Assembly: GCF_003473485.1 (NCBI RefSeq)
Contig: NC_053045.1
Location: 36,244,494-36,308,493 of the forward strand
Direction of reading: 5' to 3'
Length of the DNA stretch: 64,000 nucleotides
Source: Medicago truncatula
Lineage: Eukaryota > Streptophyta > Magnoliopsida > Fabales > Fabaceae
Shown: positions 26,608 through 36,900 of the stretch, piece by piece
Layout of the letters: each line of letters opens with the position of its first letter
How positions within the stretch are numbered: position 1 is the stretch's first letter
Notes under the pieces: generated by a model
What the model was told of the DNA's origin: nothing
What the model saw: only the letters and a program-made list of their open reading frames with translations
The model's database searches: none
Program-made: the position numbers and the translations under genes

Positions 26608-28070
26608 TTATGCAACAGGAGCTTCTACAGTGCAGTCAAGAACCTGACTTTTTTAAAAAAGTTATTTTATTTAGCCAATAGTATAACACCACTCTAAGAC
26701 TAAACTTTACCTTATTACAAATCAATAATCATACAAAATATTAATTACTTTTGATTTATTAACTTTATTTTAATTAGAATTAAATCATTTATTAATTATG
26801 CACAAATTAATTCATTTTTAATCATCCTCTTTCTTCGGTTTCTCCATCTTCATCCGCAGAAGGGGAAAATTAAGGATGTGCATGTTCCAAAACAAAAAAT
26901 CACATGCATGTGTCATGTGTCACTCTCCATTTTCCAAAACCCTAAATAACAACAAAGACAACATGGTTGATTCTAACGATGACCCATCAAAGATTTCATC
27001 GATCTCAATCGATTCACCTAATGGTAATCTTCCTAATTCATGTTTCTGTATTGAAATCTTTTCTTGAATATTTAATTTTCTGGGTGTTGTTGATTGAATA
27101 TATTTCAATTGATTTTTTCAAATTTTTGTTTGATTTAGGATAATTCAATAAATCTGCAGAAGGGGTTTCTCTAACCTAAAATGAAGATGATAAGATTTTG
27201 GAGTGAAAGGAATGAAATAATGACAAAATAAGATGATAAGATTTTGGAGTGAAAGAAATTGATGAAGATGAACATATTCAAACAAATGAAGATGAAAGGG
27301 ATTCAAAGTTGATGTTTTACCCAATTTTGATTTATGATTACAAAATAAAATAATAATAATAAAAATGTTTAATTTTGATTTAATTGCAATAAGTAAAGAT
27401 ATAATAACACATCTTATAGGTAAATGTGCAATACATCATATAATTTGATGTAGCATGGATTAAATACATTGATACTCAATGATTGACCATATGGTTAACT
27501 TCACCGAAAAAGTCATTCTCATGACTTCAGCGTAGAATTTTCCACCACCTCCTCATTCGTTACTATATTTTCTATGTATTCCTACGATGCTTGGTTTTAA
27601 GCCCATATTTTTCAAAACTTATTTACACATTGTTAGTCATTGCTATTTGAAAAATGGGTACCGGTGTGTTTTCCACTAGTGTTATTGGCCCCTGCTTACA
27701 AATGTTAGGATTTCGTTGTGTTTTTTGAAATTTGTAAAAAAATCCTGAAACGTTTTATACGGGTCTTTCATAAATATAAATACGAGTATTTAAAAAATTT
27801 ATTCAAATCGAGAAACATTTTATAGACCTTTCCTAGGAAAAAATATACACATAAAAAATGTTTTAGGTGGTTTTACTGGAAATAAATATCTGACATGTTA
27901 TGTGAGAGTGAATTCATAATGGATTAGAAAATGTTGAAAGCGATGGTGAAAAATCAATGTATAGAAACTTAAATTGTAAAAGGGTAAACTTGGATTTTTT
28001 TTTTTTATGGTGATTTGTAGGGGTATATCGTAAAATTTCAACTATACAACATACTTTTTTTTTAACTTCG
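26608..28070. other. AT-rich spacer, nothing recognised
   Basis: A short direct repeat of aagatgataagattttggagtgaaag occurs at about 27183-27260 (the unit is given here only in outline: gatgataagattttggagtg). No gene is recognised. Confidence 0.45.
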
Positions 28071-28077
28071 GTTAATC

Positions 28078-28651
28078 TAAGCCCATACAGTGGGCCCAAA
28101 TAGCCTATGTTGTTTCTGTAACCCTAAATAAATACATTCCTGCCGCACCACATCTTTCTTCATCAATCTCTCTTCCATTGTTCTCTTCTTTCTCTCTGCA
28201 TCATTTATTATGTCGATCCTTCACACCTCCATTGTTTTCTTCTTTCTTTGCATCCTATCTTCTCTCGACCCTCTCTCATGCTTCTTCTATTTGTATCATA
28301 CACCTCTTCTTCTTTTTTGAACTAGCAAGTTGTAGCGGCTGCCTTTACCCAAATTGACACCGCACTGGCCCCTTTCCACTTTCGTACCACATCGACGCGA
28401 TTGTGCATGATGTAGGCGTTTCGGCCGCACCATCCACTTTTTATAACAGAGGTTGATAAATCCATCTTGATTTAATCTTAATAGCAAGTTTTGCATGATT
28501 CAATTTTATAGATTTACTGTTTGCCTAGATTTTAGATCTTCTAACAATCAAAGTAATCAAATTTAATTTATGCGACTCTTTGATGATTTTTTTTTAGGGT
28601 TTTGAAGAGTTTTGCTTCGCAATGGACGAGAACAATGATTCGATATTGGAG
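28078..28651 (+). promoter_or_regulatory. promoter-like segment and possible orphan first exon
   Basis: AGCCCAT (about 28079), TGGGCCC (about 28091) and AACCCTAAAT (about 28120) form the site II plus telo-box set seen in plant housekeeping promoters. A CT-rich leader follows. At 28622-28651 a start codon opens a ten-codon exon (MDENNDSILE) ending at a good donor, ggaggtaaat. No downstream exon is recognised before the inverted repeat at 29381, so this may be the 5' end of a gene cut off by rearrangement. Function unknown. Confidence 0.35.
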
Positions 28652-29380
28652 GTAAATCATTTTCTATCCCTTAATGTATAATATTTAATCTTGCTTTGTA
28701 CATTCATTTAATCTTTTTTAATCTTTATACTTGCACACAATCAACATCAAAAGTAACTAGAAAATTTGTTTGATCTTTTTTAATTTTTATACTTGTGAAT
28801 CAAACTTCTGTTCTGTGAGTTAACAATAACCATACTTGTCATTTAGTTGATCCACACTTTTGGTGTATTGATTCACAAATATCACCTTATACGCATTTAC
28901 ATATTGAGAGATCAAAATCCTCAATTCTACTTTGAAAGAAAAAAATTAAGACACAAAAATTGTTTGATTGAAGAATCTTTTGGCTCTTCAACACAAATCA
29001 ATTAAAATTGAATTTTTATATTAAGGGATGCACTAATGTTGATTGAGTTTTTAAGCAATCCTCCAGGGATGCACTACTGTTGAATTCTTCAGGAATTCAT
29101 TAGAAAAATATTGAGTTTTTATAAGCAATCCTTCAGGGATGCATTCCTTTTTTAATATAATATAGTTCTTCATGAATTATATTATAGATGTGATCAATCT
29201 CTTATGCAATCCTCTAGGGATGCATGAATGTTGAATTAGAAATAAACACTAATTTGCATAATAACGATAATGTGTATCTATAAGGTACTGATTCCAATTA
29301 ATGGAATTATAACACTAGCCAATAATCATCGATACAAAAAAAAAAAACTTTTTTTTTTGCAAAGAAAATTTATACGAGAG
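28652..29380. repeat. dispersed short repeats gcaatcctycagggatgca
   Basis: The phrase occurs at about 29053-29073, 29123-29143 and 29205-29224, with a partial copy at about 29023. Spacing is about 70-80 bases, so this is a degenerate tandem array. No gene is seen in the rest of the stretch. Confidence 0.6.
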
Positions 29381-29423
29381 TTAGTATACATTCTCTGTTG
29401 GTTAGAGCATCGTGCTGGGAACG

Positions 29424-29643
29424 TGTTATACAACTCATAGAATAATAACAAGAATAGAGGGAAGAAGAGAGAAGGAAGAGAGAATAGTGCAATCTATTAT
29501 TCTCATGTGTGTACAAGTATGTTACATGTGAGCTCTATTTATAGAGAAAGACAATAACTTATAGAACAACCCCAGTAGTTAGTATGACTCGTTAAGCTAT
29601 TTGTTATATCATATATGGACATCCGCTTATAATATTCATAACA
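29424..29643 (-). mobile_element. copia-type solo LTR in the left arm
   Basis: Read on the minus strand it starts TGTTATGAATATTATAAG and ends TTGTATAACA, giving TGTTA...TAACA termini over 220 bases. It contains a TATA-like CTATAAATAG and a CT-rich tract. The sequence outside its 3' end (cgttcccagcacgatgctct) resembles a primer-binding site. No internal retrotransposon domain follows. Confidence 0.65.
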
Positions 29644-29789
29644 AATTGTCTATTTGTTCAAATTTTTGAAAGAAAAAATTAAAATTATATTTGTAATAAA
29701 AAAAAATGTTTTTAAATGTCTTATCATAAATAAATAAATAGATTAGGTATGCCGAAACTCATTTTATCATAAATAACGAATTGTCGACA

Positions 29790-30615
29790 CCAATAAAGAA
29801 TGGTCAAAAACAATCCGTAATTTGAATAATTTTGAGAAAAACCCTATCCATAAACCTGTTTCATCCTCACATACTTTTTATGCAACATCGCTAAATTCAT
29901 CTCCTTCATCTATTGTTTCACCTGCTTATGAGTTTTCCAAACAATCGTTAATGGATGTTGCCACCACGATTTCTGGAGGAAAAATGGAATATGCGAAGGA
30001 GATCCTTTCTCCTTTCTCTCAAACACAAAACCCAAAACTGAATTTTGATCGTTGGTTATTAGATTGCATGGCTTTAGCGCTTAAATCGCGTATGGATAAC
30101 ATTGAAAATCCACCTCCAATAATGGAATTGTTTAGCAAAGAACATGTTGAGTCGACTCACCTTCTCCTTGATCACTCTCTTTGCTTCAAGCTCTCTTTCA
30201 TGGCTGCCAATATTGCAATCCTCGAAGTTGCATTTGAAGATACAACAAAGAGAGTGAAGAATGTTTGTGTTGTGGATTTTGATATTGGTAATGGAAAATA
30301 ATACATAAACCTTCTCCAAAAATTCCATGTGCGTCTCAACGGTTAACTAGCAATGTTAAAGATCACGACTTTGACGGTGAACGTCGACGACGAGAATCTG
30401 AAAACCATCGGAGAACTTTTGGGTCGAGAAGTTGAGTTTAGGAATCGGGTTGAATTCAAACCGGTGAATTGGGACTCAGAAGATATTATCGGTGTGAATT
30501 TCGCATTCAACCTATACAAAATGCCAGATGAGAGCATGTCAACAGAGAATCCACGCGACACGCTTCTTCGTCACGTGAAATCCACGCGACTGGCTTTGGT
30601 TGGATGGGAAGAACT
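29790..30615 (+). pseudogene. GRAS (SCL8-like) fragment, left arm
   Basis: The frame 29822-30301 includes FDRWLLDCMALALKSR, LLLDHSLCFKLSFMAANIAI and VCVVDFDIGNGK, the LHRI and VHIID region of SCARECROW-LIKE 8 proteins. A stop after GNGK and a further stop after the HVRLNG phrase break it. The continuation at 30353-30600 (MLKITTLTVN, ENPRDTLLRHVKS) has lost part of the FEFK region and ends at the centre of the inverted repeat. GRAS proteins are transcription regulators; this piece lacks the C-terminal PFYRE/SAW part and is dead as a protein gene. Confidence 0.8.
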
Positions 30616-30633
30616 CCCCCCAATCAACAGTGA

Positions 30634-31494
30634 GAGTTCTTCCCATCCAACCAAAGTCAGTCGTGTGGATTTCACGTGACGAAGAAGCGTGTCGCGTGGA
30701 TTCTCCGTTGACACGCTCTCATCTGGAATTTTGTATAGGTTGAATGCGAAATTCACATCGAGAATATCCTCTGAGTCACAATTCAGTGACTCGCGGGTTA
30801 ATTTCGTGAGTTTTATGTTCACCGGTTTGAATTCAAACCCGATTCCTAAACTCTCAGCTTCTCGACGCAAAAGTTCTCCGTTGGTTTTCAGATTCATCGT
30901 CACAGTCGTGATCTTCAACATTGCTAGTTAACCATTGAGACGTGCATGGAGTTTTTGGAGAAGGTTTATGTATTGTTTTCCATTACCAATATTAAAATCC
31001 ACAACACAAAGATTCTTCACGCTCTTTGTTGTATCTTCGAATGCAGCTTCGAGAATTGCAATATTGGCAGCCATGAAAGAGAGCTTGAAGCAAAGAGAGT
31101 GATCAAGGAGAAGGTGAGTCGACTCAGCATGTTCTTTGCTGAACAATTCCACTACAGGAGGTGGATTTTCAATGTTATTCACACGCGATTTCAGCGTTGA
31201 AGCCATGCAATCCAATAACCAACGATCAAATTTCAGTTTTGAGTTTTGTGTTTGAGAGAAACGAGAGAGGATCTCCTTCGCATATTTCATTTTGCCTTCA
31301 GAAATCGCAATGGCAGTTTCCATTAACAATTGTTTGGAAAACTCAGAAGCAGGTGAAACAATAGATGAAGGAGATGAATATAGCAATGTGGCTAAAAAGG
31401 TAGGTGAAAATGAAACAGGTTTCTGGATAGGATTTTGCTCGAAACTATTCAAATTACGGATTGTTTCTAACCATTCGTTGTTGGTGTTGACCAT
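30634..31494 (-). pseudogene. GRAS (SCL8-like) fragment, right arm
   Basis: This minus-strand partner of the left-arm fragment is better preserved. An open frame of 188 codons starts at 31494 (MVNTNNEWLETIRNLNSFEQ) and runs through VVDFNIGNGKQYINLLQKL. One stop separates it from a second frame, 30921 down to 30634 (GIGFEFKPVN, RESLNCDSEDILDVNFAFN, PDESVSTENPRDTLLRHVKS). It ends at the palindrome centre, before the domain is complete. Confidence 0.8.
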
Positions 31495-31634
31495 TCGTTA
31501 TTTATGATAAAATGAGTTTCGACTTACCTAATCTATTTATTTATTTATTTATTATAAGACATTTAAAAACAAATCTTTTTATTACAAATATAATTTTATT
31601 TTTTTCTTTCAAAAATTTGAACAAATAGACAATT

Positions 31635-31852
31635 TATTATAAATATTATAAGTGATGTCCATGTAGTAAATAAGTTAATGAAACATACTAGTAGATTATT
31701 GGTGTTGTTCCATAAGTTATTATCTTTCTCTATAAATAATAAAGCTCACATGTAAATACTTGTACACACATGAGAATAATAGATTGCACTATTCTCTCTT
31801 CCTTCTCTCTTCTTCTCTCTATTCTTGTTATTGTTCTATGAGTTTTATAACA
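31635..31852 (+). mobile_element. copia-type solo LTR in the right arm
   Basis: This is the inverted partner of the left-arm LTR, starting tattataaatattataag (TG end mutated to TA) and ending ttttataaca. It is followed by cgttatcaacacaatgctct (31853 on), a primer-binding-site-like stretch. Confidence 0.65.
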
Positions 31853-32024
31853 CGTTATCAACACAATGCTCTAACCAACAGAGAAGGTATACTAACTTGG
31901 ATCTTACACATTATAATATCTAAAGCACTAAATGTGAAAACCACCTGATCTATTTTCCTTTTATTGTTCTAAGCAATTTTGTATTCTTACTCTTTACTGT
32001 GTTTATTTGAATTTGTTTGAGCAG

Positions 32025-32091
32025 GCACTTCTCTCAAACTAACCAATATCTTGTGCAAACGGGGATTGATCCCATAGATTGGCAACTATAA
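32025..32091 (+). pseudogene. orphan last exon of a fifth UNG copy
   Basis: After a good acceptor (tttgagcag) the exon reads HFSQTNQYLVQTGIDPIDWQL and stops, with the same 67-base length and phase as exon 7 of the other UNG copies. The preceding 130 bases match intron 6 (cacctgatctattttcctttt), and the following 300 match the UNG 3' flank (gatgttctcggatcctgaa). Nothing else of the copy remains: at 31895 it is cut by the inverted repeat. Confidence 0.9.
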
Positions 32092-32370
32092 TATCTATTG
32101 TAGAGTTCAAGTGCACTTTTGAGCCTGTTTTCCTTGATGCATAAATGGTTCTGTAGATTCCAAATCACCAAGAAAAGTGGTGCTTTTGGCCTGATGTGTT
32201 GTAACCTCGTATATTTTGTAGTACTGACCACTACCATATACTACTGTATACTGGTGGCACTTTTGCATAATGATGTTCTCGGATCCTGAACTGATTTCGT
32301 GTATTATCCATGTACTGTCTTAATATCAACAAATATTTTTACTTATAGTGGATATTATAAAAAAGTCCTA

Positions 32371-32660
32371 CCTCCGTCCCTAATTATAAGGCTCTTTTAA
32401 AAAAATAACGAGAATTAAGATAGTGAATATTTGTATTAAATATGTTTGTAATTATTATTGTTTTTACAATTTTATCCTTTAAGAAAGAGGGTTGGCTTAT
32501 GTTTTCAACATTCTATTTATTGTCGATTGAAAAAAAAAGATGTATAATAAATAGAGGCATGTATGTAAAGAAATAATTAATGTAGTTGGAAATAGAAAAG
32601 AGGTCTTATAAAAAGGGACAAAAAAAATTCTCAAAAGGATCTTATAATTAGGGACGGAGG
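32371..32660. mobile_element. Stowaway MITE
   Basis: Terminal inverted repeats CCTCCGTCCCTAATTATAAG and its complement are flanked by TA on both sides (32369-32370, 32661-32662), the Tc1/mariner target duplication. Length is 290 bases, with no coding capacity. Confidence 0.9.
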
Positions 32661-32662
32661 TA

Positions 32663-33840
32663 GTATTATCAATGGTTCAACAAACATTTCCTTTTGATAT
32701 ATTCTTCAACTTGGTTGTATTACTGATGCTCTCTCTGATGATGTTTTGAATTTATAATATTTATTATTGGATACGTTTTTCATGAGTTGAAATCTTCTCC
32801 ATTTATAAAAATAAATTAAGGAAAATAAATTGAAGATATCATTTAAAAATAGATAGACACAAAAAATAGGTTGTAGTTTACACTATTATTAATTATTTTT
32901 TACTTTTAGCAAAATTATGTATGTATTTATCTCTTAAAATAGAAGAAATGAAAAATGTCATAAATAAAGAGAATCTTAAGTCGTTTTTTTATAGTTATGT
33001 CATTCACCGTGTTAAAACCTTAGCCTCTTTTTCCATCTTCTATCATGTGATCTCTATCGTTAACACATCCCAAGATCAGTCTCCTATTGTGACATGACTA
33101 TAAAAAAAATGTTAGATGATACACATGTTTCAATATATTGAATAACATAAATATAAATAAGGGTCTTGCTATCTGATATCATTTGAAACTAGCTACAATG
33201 ATACACATGTTTATAATAAACAATAAATATAAATTACAAACTTGACAGCAAAATACTTCAATTTTCGATAATAAATTTGGATGATTAACTTAGTTTAATA
33301 AATATAATAAAGTGTTATAACTTATCAATCATGTATATCACAAGTAACTACGATTTTACGTTGTTAATATTTTGGGGATGTTTTGTCCATATACGACATC
33401 ACCTTACTTTGTTTTCCATTGTTTTTAGGTAACTAGGCGCTTCTTGTGTTATTATGCTTTAATAATATTGGTTGTATTAAAAAAACTAAGATTTTTATTT
33501 AAGTATTTAAGCATGGTTCTTTCTAACCGGTGTTCTTATGACAATGGTTAAGGAAATTATAAATAGAAAATTTATATTGAAAATATAAGTTTTGTCTTTT
33601 GATTAAATAATAATTACATCACATTTTATAAAAAGTTACTTGCTTTGGTAGCTTAACTAATATCTAAAGACATTGTTTAGTGTTCTTTTAAGTATTAATC
33701 ATCAACTTCTTTTAAAAAATTAATAATTTTAAAAAACGTTAACCACAAATTGAATTGTGTTAACCACATAAAAATTTATTGTTGAATTTAATCTCAAAAT
33801 TTTGTGTGAAAATATCATTTTAGAATCCATTATTGTTTGT
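32663..33840. other. AT-rich spacer upstream of UNG copy 4
   Basis: No gene, RNA or clear element is recognised. A pair of related phrases, tgatacacatgttt, recurs at about 33117 and 33198. Confidence 0.5.
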
Positions 33841-33847
33841 TTGGGAC

Positions 33848-33879
33848 TTATATAAAGCTACTTTACATAGTTTCCCGCC
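33848..33879 (+). promoter_or_regulatory. TATA box and E2F site of canonical UNG
   Basis: TTATATAAAG at 33848-33857 is followed by TTTCCCGCC at 33871-33879, a perfect E2F consensus, about 30 bases before the start codon. E2F control would tie expression to S phase, which fits a replication-associated repair enzyme. No experiment is implied. Confidence 0.7.
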
Positions 33880-33907
33880 ATTTCAAAGCTTCTCTCGGGA
33901 ATCGAAA

Positions 33908-36900
33908 ATGGCCTCTGCATCCTCCAAAACCCTAATCGACATTTTCGGTCGAGCTTCAAAGCGCTTGAAACCCACTCTCTGCAAATCCGAAGATAACATC
34001 AATTCCTCCTCCACCCTCACCGTCGACCAAAAATCACGAATCGAACACAACAAAAATCTCGCTTTGTCCAGAAAGAACCGCAAAATCTGCATCGAAAGGG
34101 TTTCCAAACACAAAGGTATGTTCATTTGTTTAAAAAACGTAGCTTTACAGTAAAAACACGTTCTTTAGTTTCTTCTAATGTTATTGATTTATCAGAATCT
34201 TTAGCTTCGGGTTGTGTGAAACTAGAGGAGTTGCTAGTCGAGGAATCGTGGTTGGAAGCTTTACCTGGTGAATTTCAGAAAGATTATGCTGTTAATCTCT
34301 CTAAGTTCGTCGAAACTGAGATTTGTAAGGATGATTATGTATATCCTCCTGCGCATTTGATTTTCAATGCTCTTAATACTACCCCTTTTCAATCTGCTAA
34401 GGTTGTGATCCTTGGCCAGGTTTGTGGATTTCGATTTCGATTTTGATTTGAAATTTATCTCCCTAATTTGGGCATGTTTGGATTAACTTTTTTGAACTTA
34501 TCTACTTGCATTGGAATTTGTGTGACTGATTGAGAGAATTTATGAAAACAGCCTATGACATGTTCTTAAGTTGTTTTCAACTTATTTTCATAAGCTCTTC
34601 AAGATAGCCTATGAAAATAGTTTATAGCTTATACAAAAACAATTTAACTTTATTTTTTCTTTGATTATAGAACTTGCAAGCACATATGCTATAAGCTGAA
34701 AATAAGTTGGTTATCCAAACAAGTCTAAATCTCTTTCTTTTACTTCACTGATTTTGGTTTTGGTTTTGGTTTATTTAGGACCCTTATCATGGACCTGGTC
34801 AAGCAATGGGGCTTTCATTCTCGGTTCCTGAAGGAGTCAAAGTTCCATCTAGTTTGGTTAATATATTTAAGGAGCTTAAGCAAGACCTTGGTTGTTCGAT
34901 TCCGTCTCATGGTAATCTTGAAAAATGGGCTGTGCAGGTAAGTGTTGATATGCTACCCTTAGGACTTCAATTTTGTTTTCTGTTTCTTTTTTAAGTTTTA
35001 ATGTTGTATTGTTCTTTTTTTTAATGTGTTTTTCCATAAGGCACTTATTAGGTTTGTTGGCAAACATTATTTGTTTTAAACATTTCAACTTAGACCTGAG
35101 TCGAAACACATTTCAACATTATTTGTTTTGATGAACCAAGTGGAAAAACGTTTCTTTTATTTATATTTACAAAGACTGCAATATGGTACCAAAATGGAGG
35201 TTTTCTAAGATTGCAATTAGATTTAGCCGTCTACTCTGTCTATTTTGTGATAAGTTGAGCAAACTAGGAGAGGTTTTTGGTGTGGCAGAGGGATTGAGGA
35301 GGTGGGATTTGAGATGGCGTAGGGGGTTATATCAAAGGGGAGAAGGAATTTTGTGTGAATTGAGGAGGTTGCTAGAAAATGTGGGATTGAAAGATAATGA
35401 TGAGGAAGATAAATGGATTTGGATGGATGGATCAACAAACTTTTATTCGGTGAGTAGCTCATATAAGGTGCTAATGTCGGGAAGCTCAAATATGGCTAAT
35501 GCAAAGTATGCAAGAGCTTTGCATAAGACTATTCCCTCCAATGTCTTCTTACTTGCTTGGAGATTGTTTGAAAACAAAGTTGCTACAAAGGGCAATATTT
35601 GCAAGAGAGGAGTTGATCAAAATATGATTCATTGTGTTGTTGGTTGTGGTGGAGGGCAATCTGTAGCTCATCTTTTCTCTTGAGTGTCAGATGTTTGCTA
35701 CTGTTTGGCATGCAATATGTAAGTGGATGGGAGTTTGCTCGGCCATGCATCATGAAGGGATTGAGCGCTTTGACTAATTTGCCGGGTTGATCAGTAGACG
35801 GATAGCGTTTGATTATCGTGCCAAGGTTGTTTGGTTCGCTTGTATTTGGGTTATTTGGAATGCGAGAAATGACAATATCTTTCACAATAATGATGTGATA
35901 TTGGAAAACTTAGTGGATGAAATACAAAAATTATCTTAGAATCGGTTGAAATTTAAATTGAATAGTATCAATTACTCTATCTCTAAATGGTGCTTGAATC
36001 TGAGGCCTTGTCTTGGCCTGATTGAATAAACTAGTTGAGTCGAATGTAAGGGCAGTCCGATTTTGTTTTGAGAAGCGTGGTTCCAATGTGTTTTGCTGCA
36101 TCAGTTTTGACTTCATTTGAGTCTCAGGTTTTATTGTCTGGATGGATAGAATAGATTCTTAAGGTGGACTGGTTTTTGTTGACTTGCTGGTATTTTTTGT
36201 AGGGATCTTCAGGCTGTGTTTTTACTTTGATTTGGTCTCAGGTGCCTAATTTATTATGGTGGTGTGGTTTTTTAGAGGTTTAGTTGTGTGGTTATATAAT
36301 GGGCGCTGGTTTGTTGCTTGAAGTGGTTTTGGTGTCAGGTTGTGGTGGGCTTAGACAAGGGGTCATAGTTTGGTTGTCTGCATAATTTTGCAGGTGGGGT
36401 GGTGGCTTCAGTTAGGTGGGTGGGTTACAAGGATTTGATGGGCTCATGTCTTGGAATTGCGGTCTTCTTTGGATATTTGAATCTTGTTTCAGTGATGTTA
36501 TTTTTGCTGTATTGTGGCTGGGGTATATAGTTTTTTGATTTTACTCTTCCATCGTGTTATAGTTTAATAAAATTCCTGTCTTTGCAAAAAAATGAGTACT
36601 ATACTCAGTGCACGGATGGTTAAGTTAAAAAAGTGTAATTTTTTAGATTGTTTAGAAGCTACTAAAAAACTTTTGGAGATTGAATATTTTGATTATTTGA
36701 TATTGCGGTTCTTGAAAGTTGAAAGAAGCTTATCCAAACATTTCATGCTATGTCTTTTTGCAATAAACATGATTTCACTGAATGGCCTCAATCTGCTGTA
36801 AGAAATAATCCATAACCAGATGTACTAAAATGACGAATTTGTGATTTATAGACTTGTTTACATTGAACAATTAAAGCATACAGGCTAAGTGAACATATTT

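Larger units (their letters stand above)
29381..31895. repeat. 2.5-kb inverted repeat of a GRAS gene fragment plus LTR
   Basis: The left arm 29381-30615 and right arm 30634-31895 are inverted copies, separated by only about 18 bases. Each arm holds, from the outside in, about 43 bases of a tRNA-complementary sequence, a 220-bp LTR and an SCL8-like GRAS fragment reading towards the centre. The arms differ by scattered substitutions and small indels, so they are not a recent assembly artefact of identical copies. A transcript across the whole unit would fold into a long hairpin. The right end abuts the intron 6 remnant of a truncated UNG copy. Confidence 0.9.
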
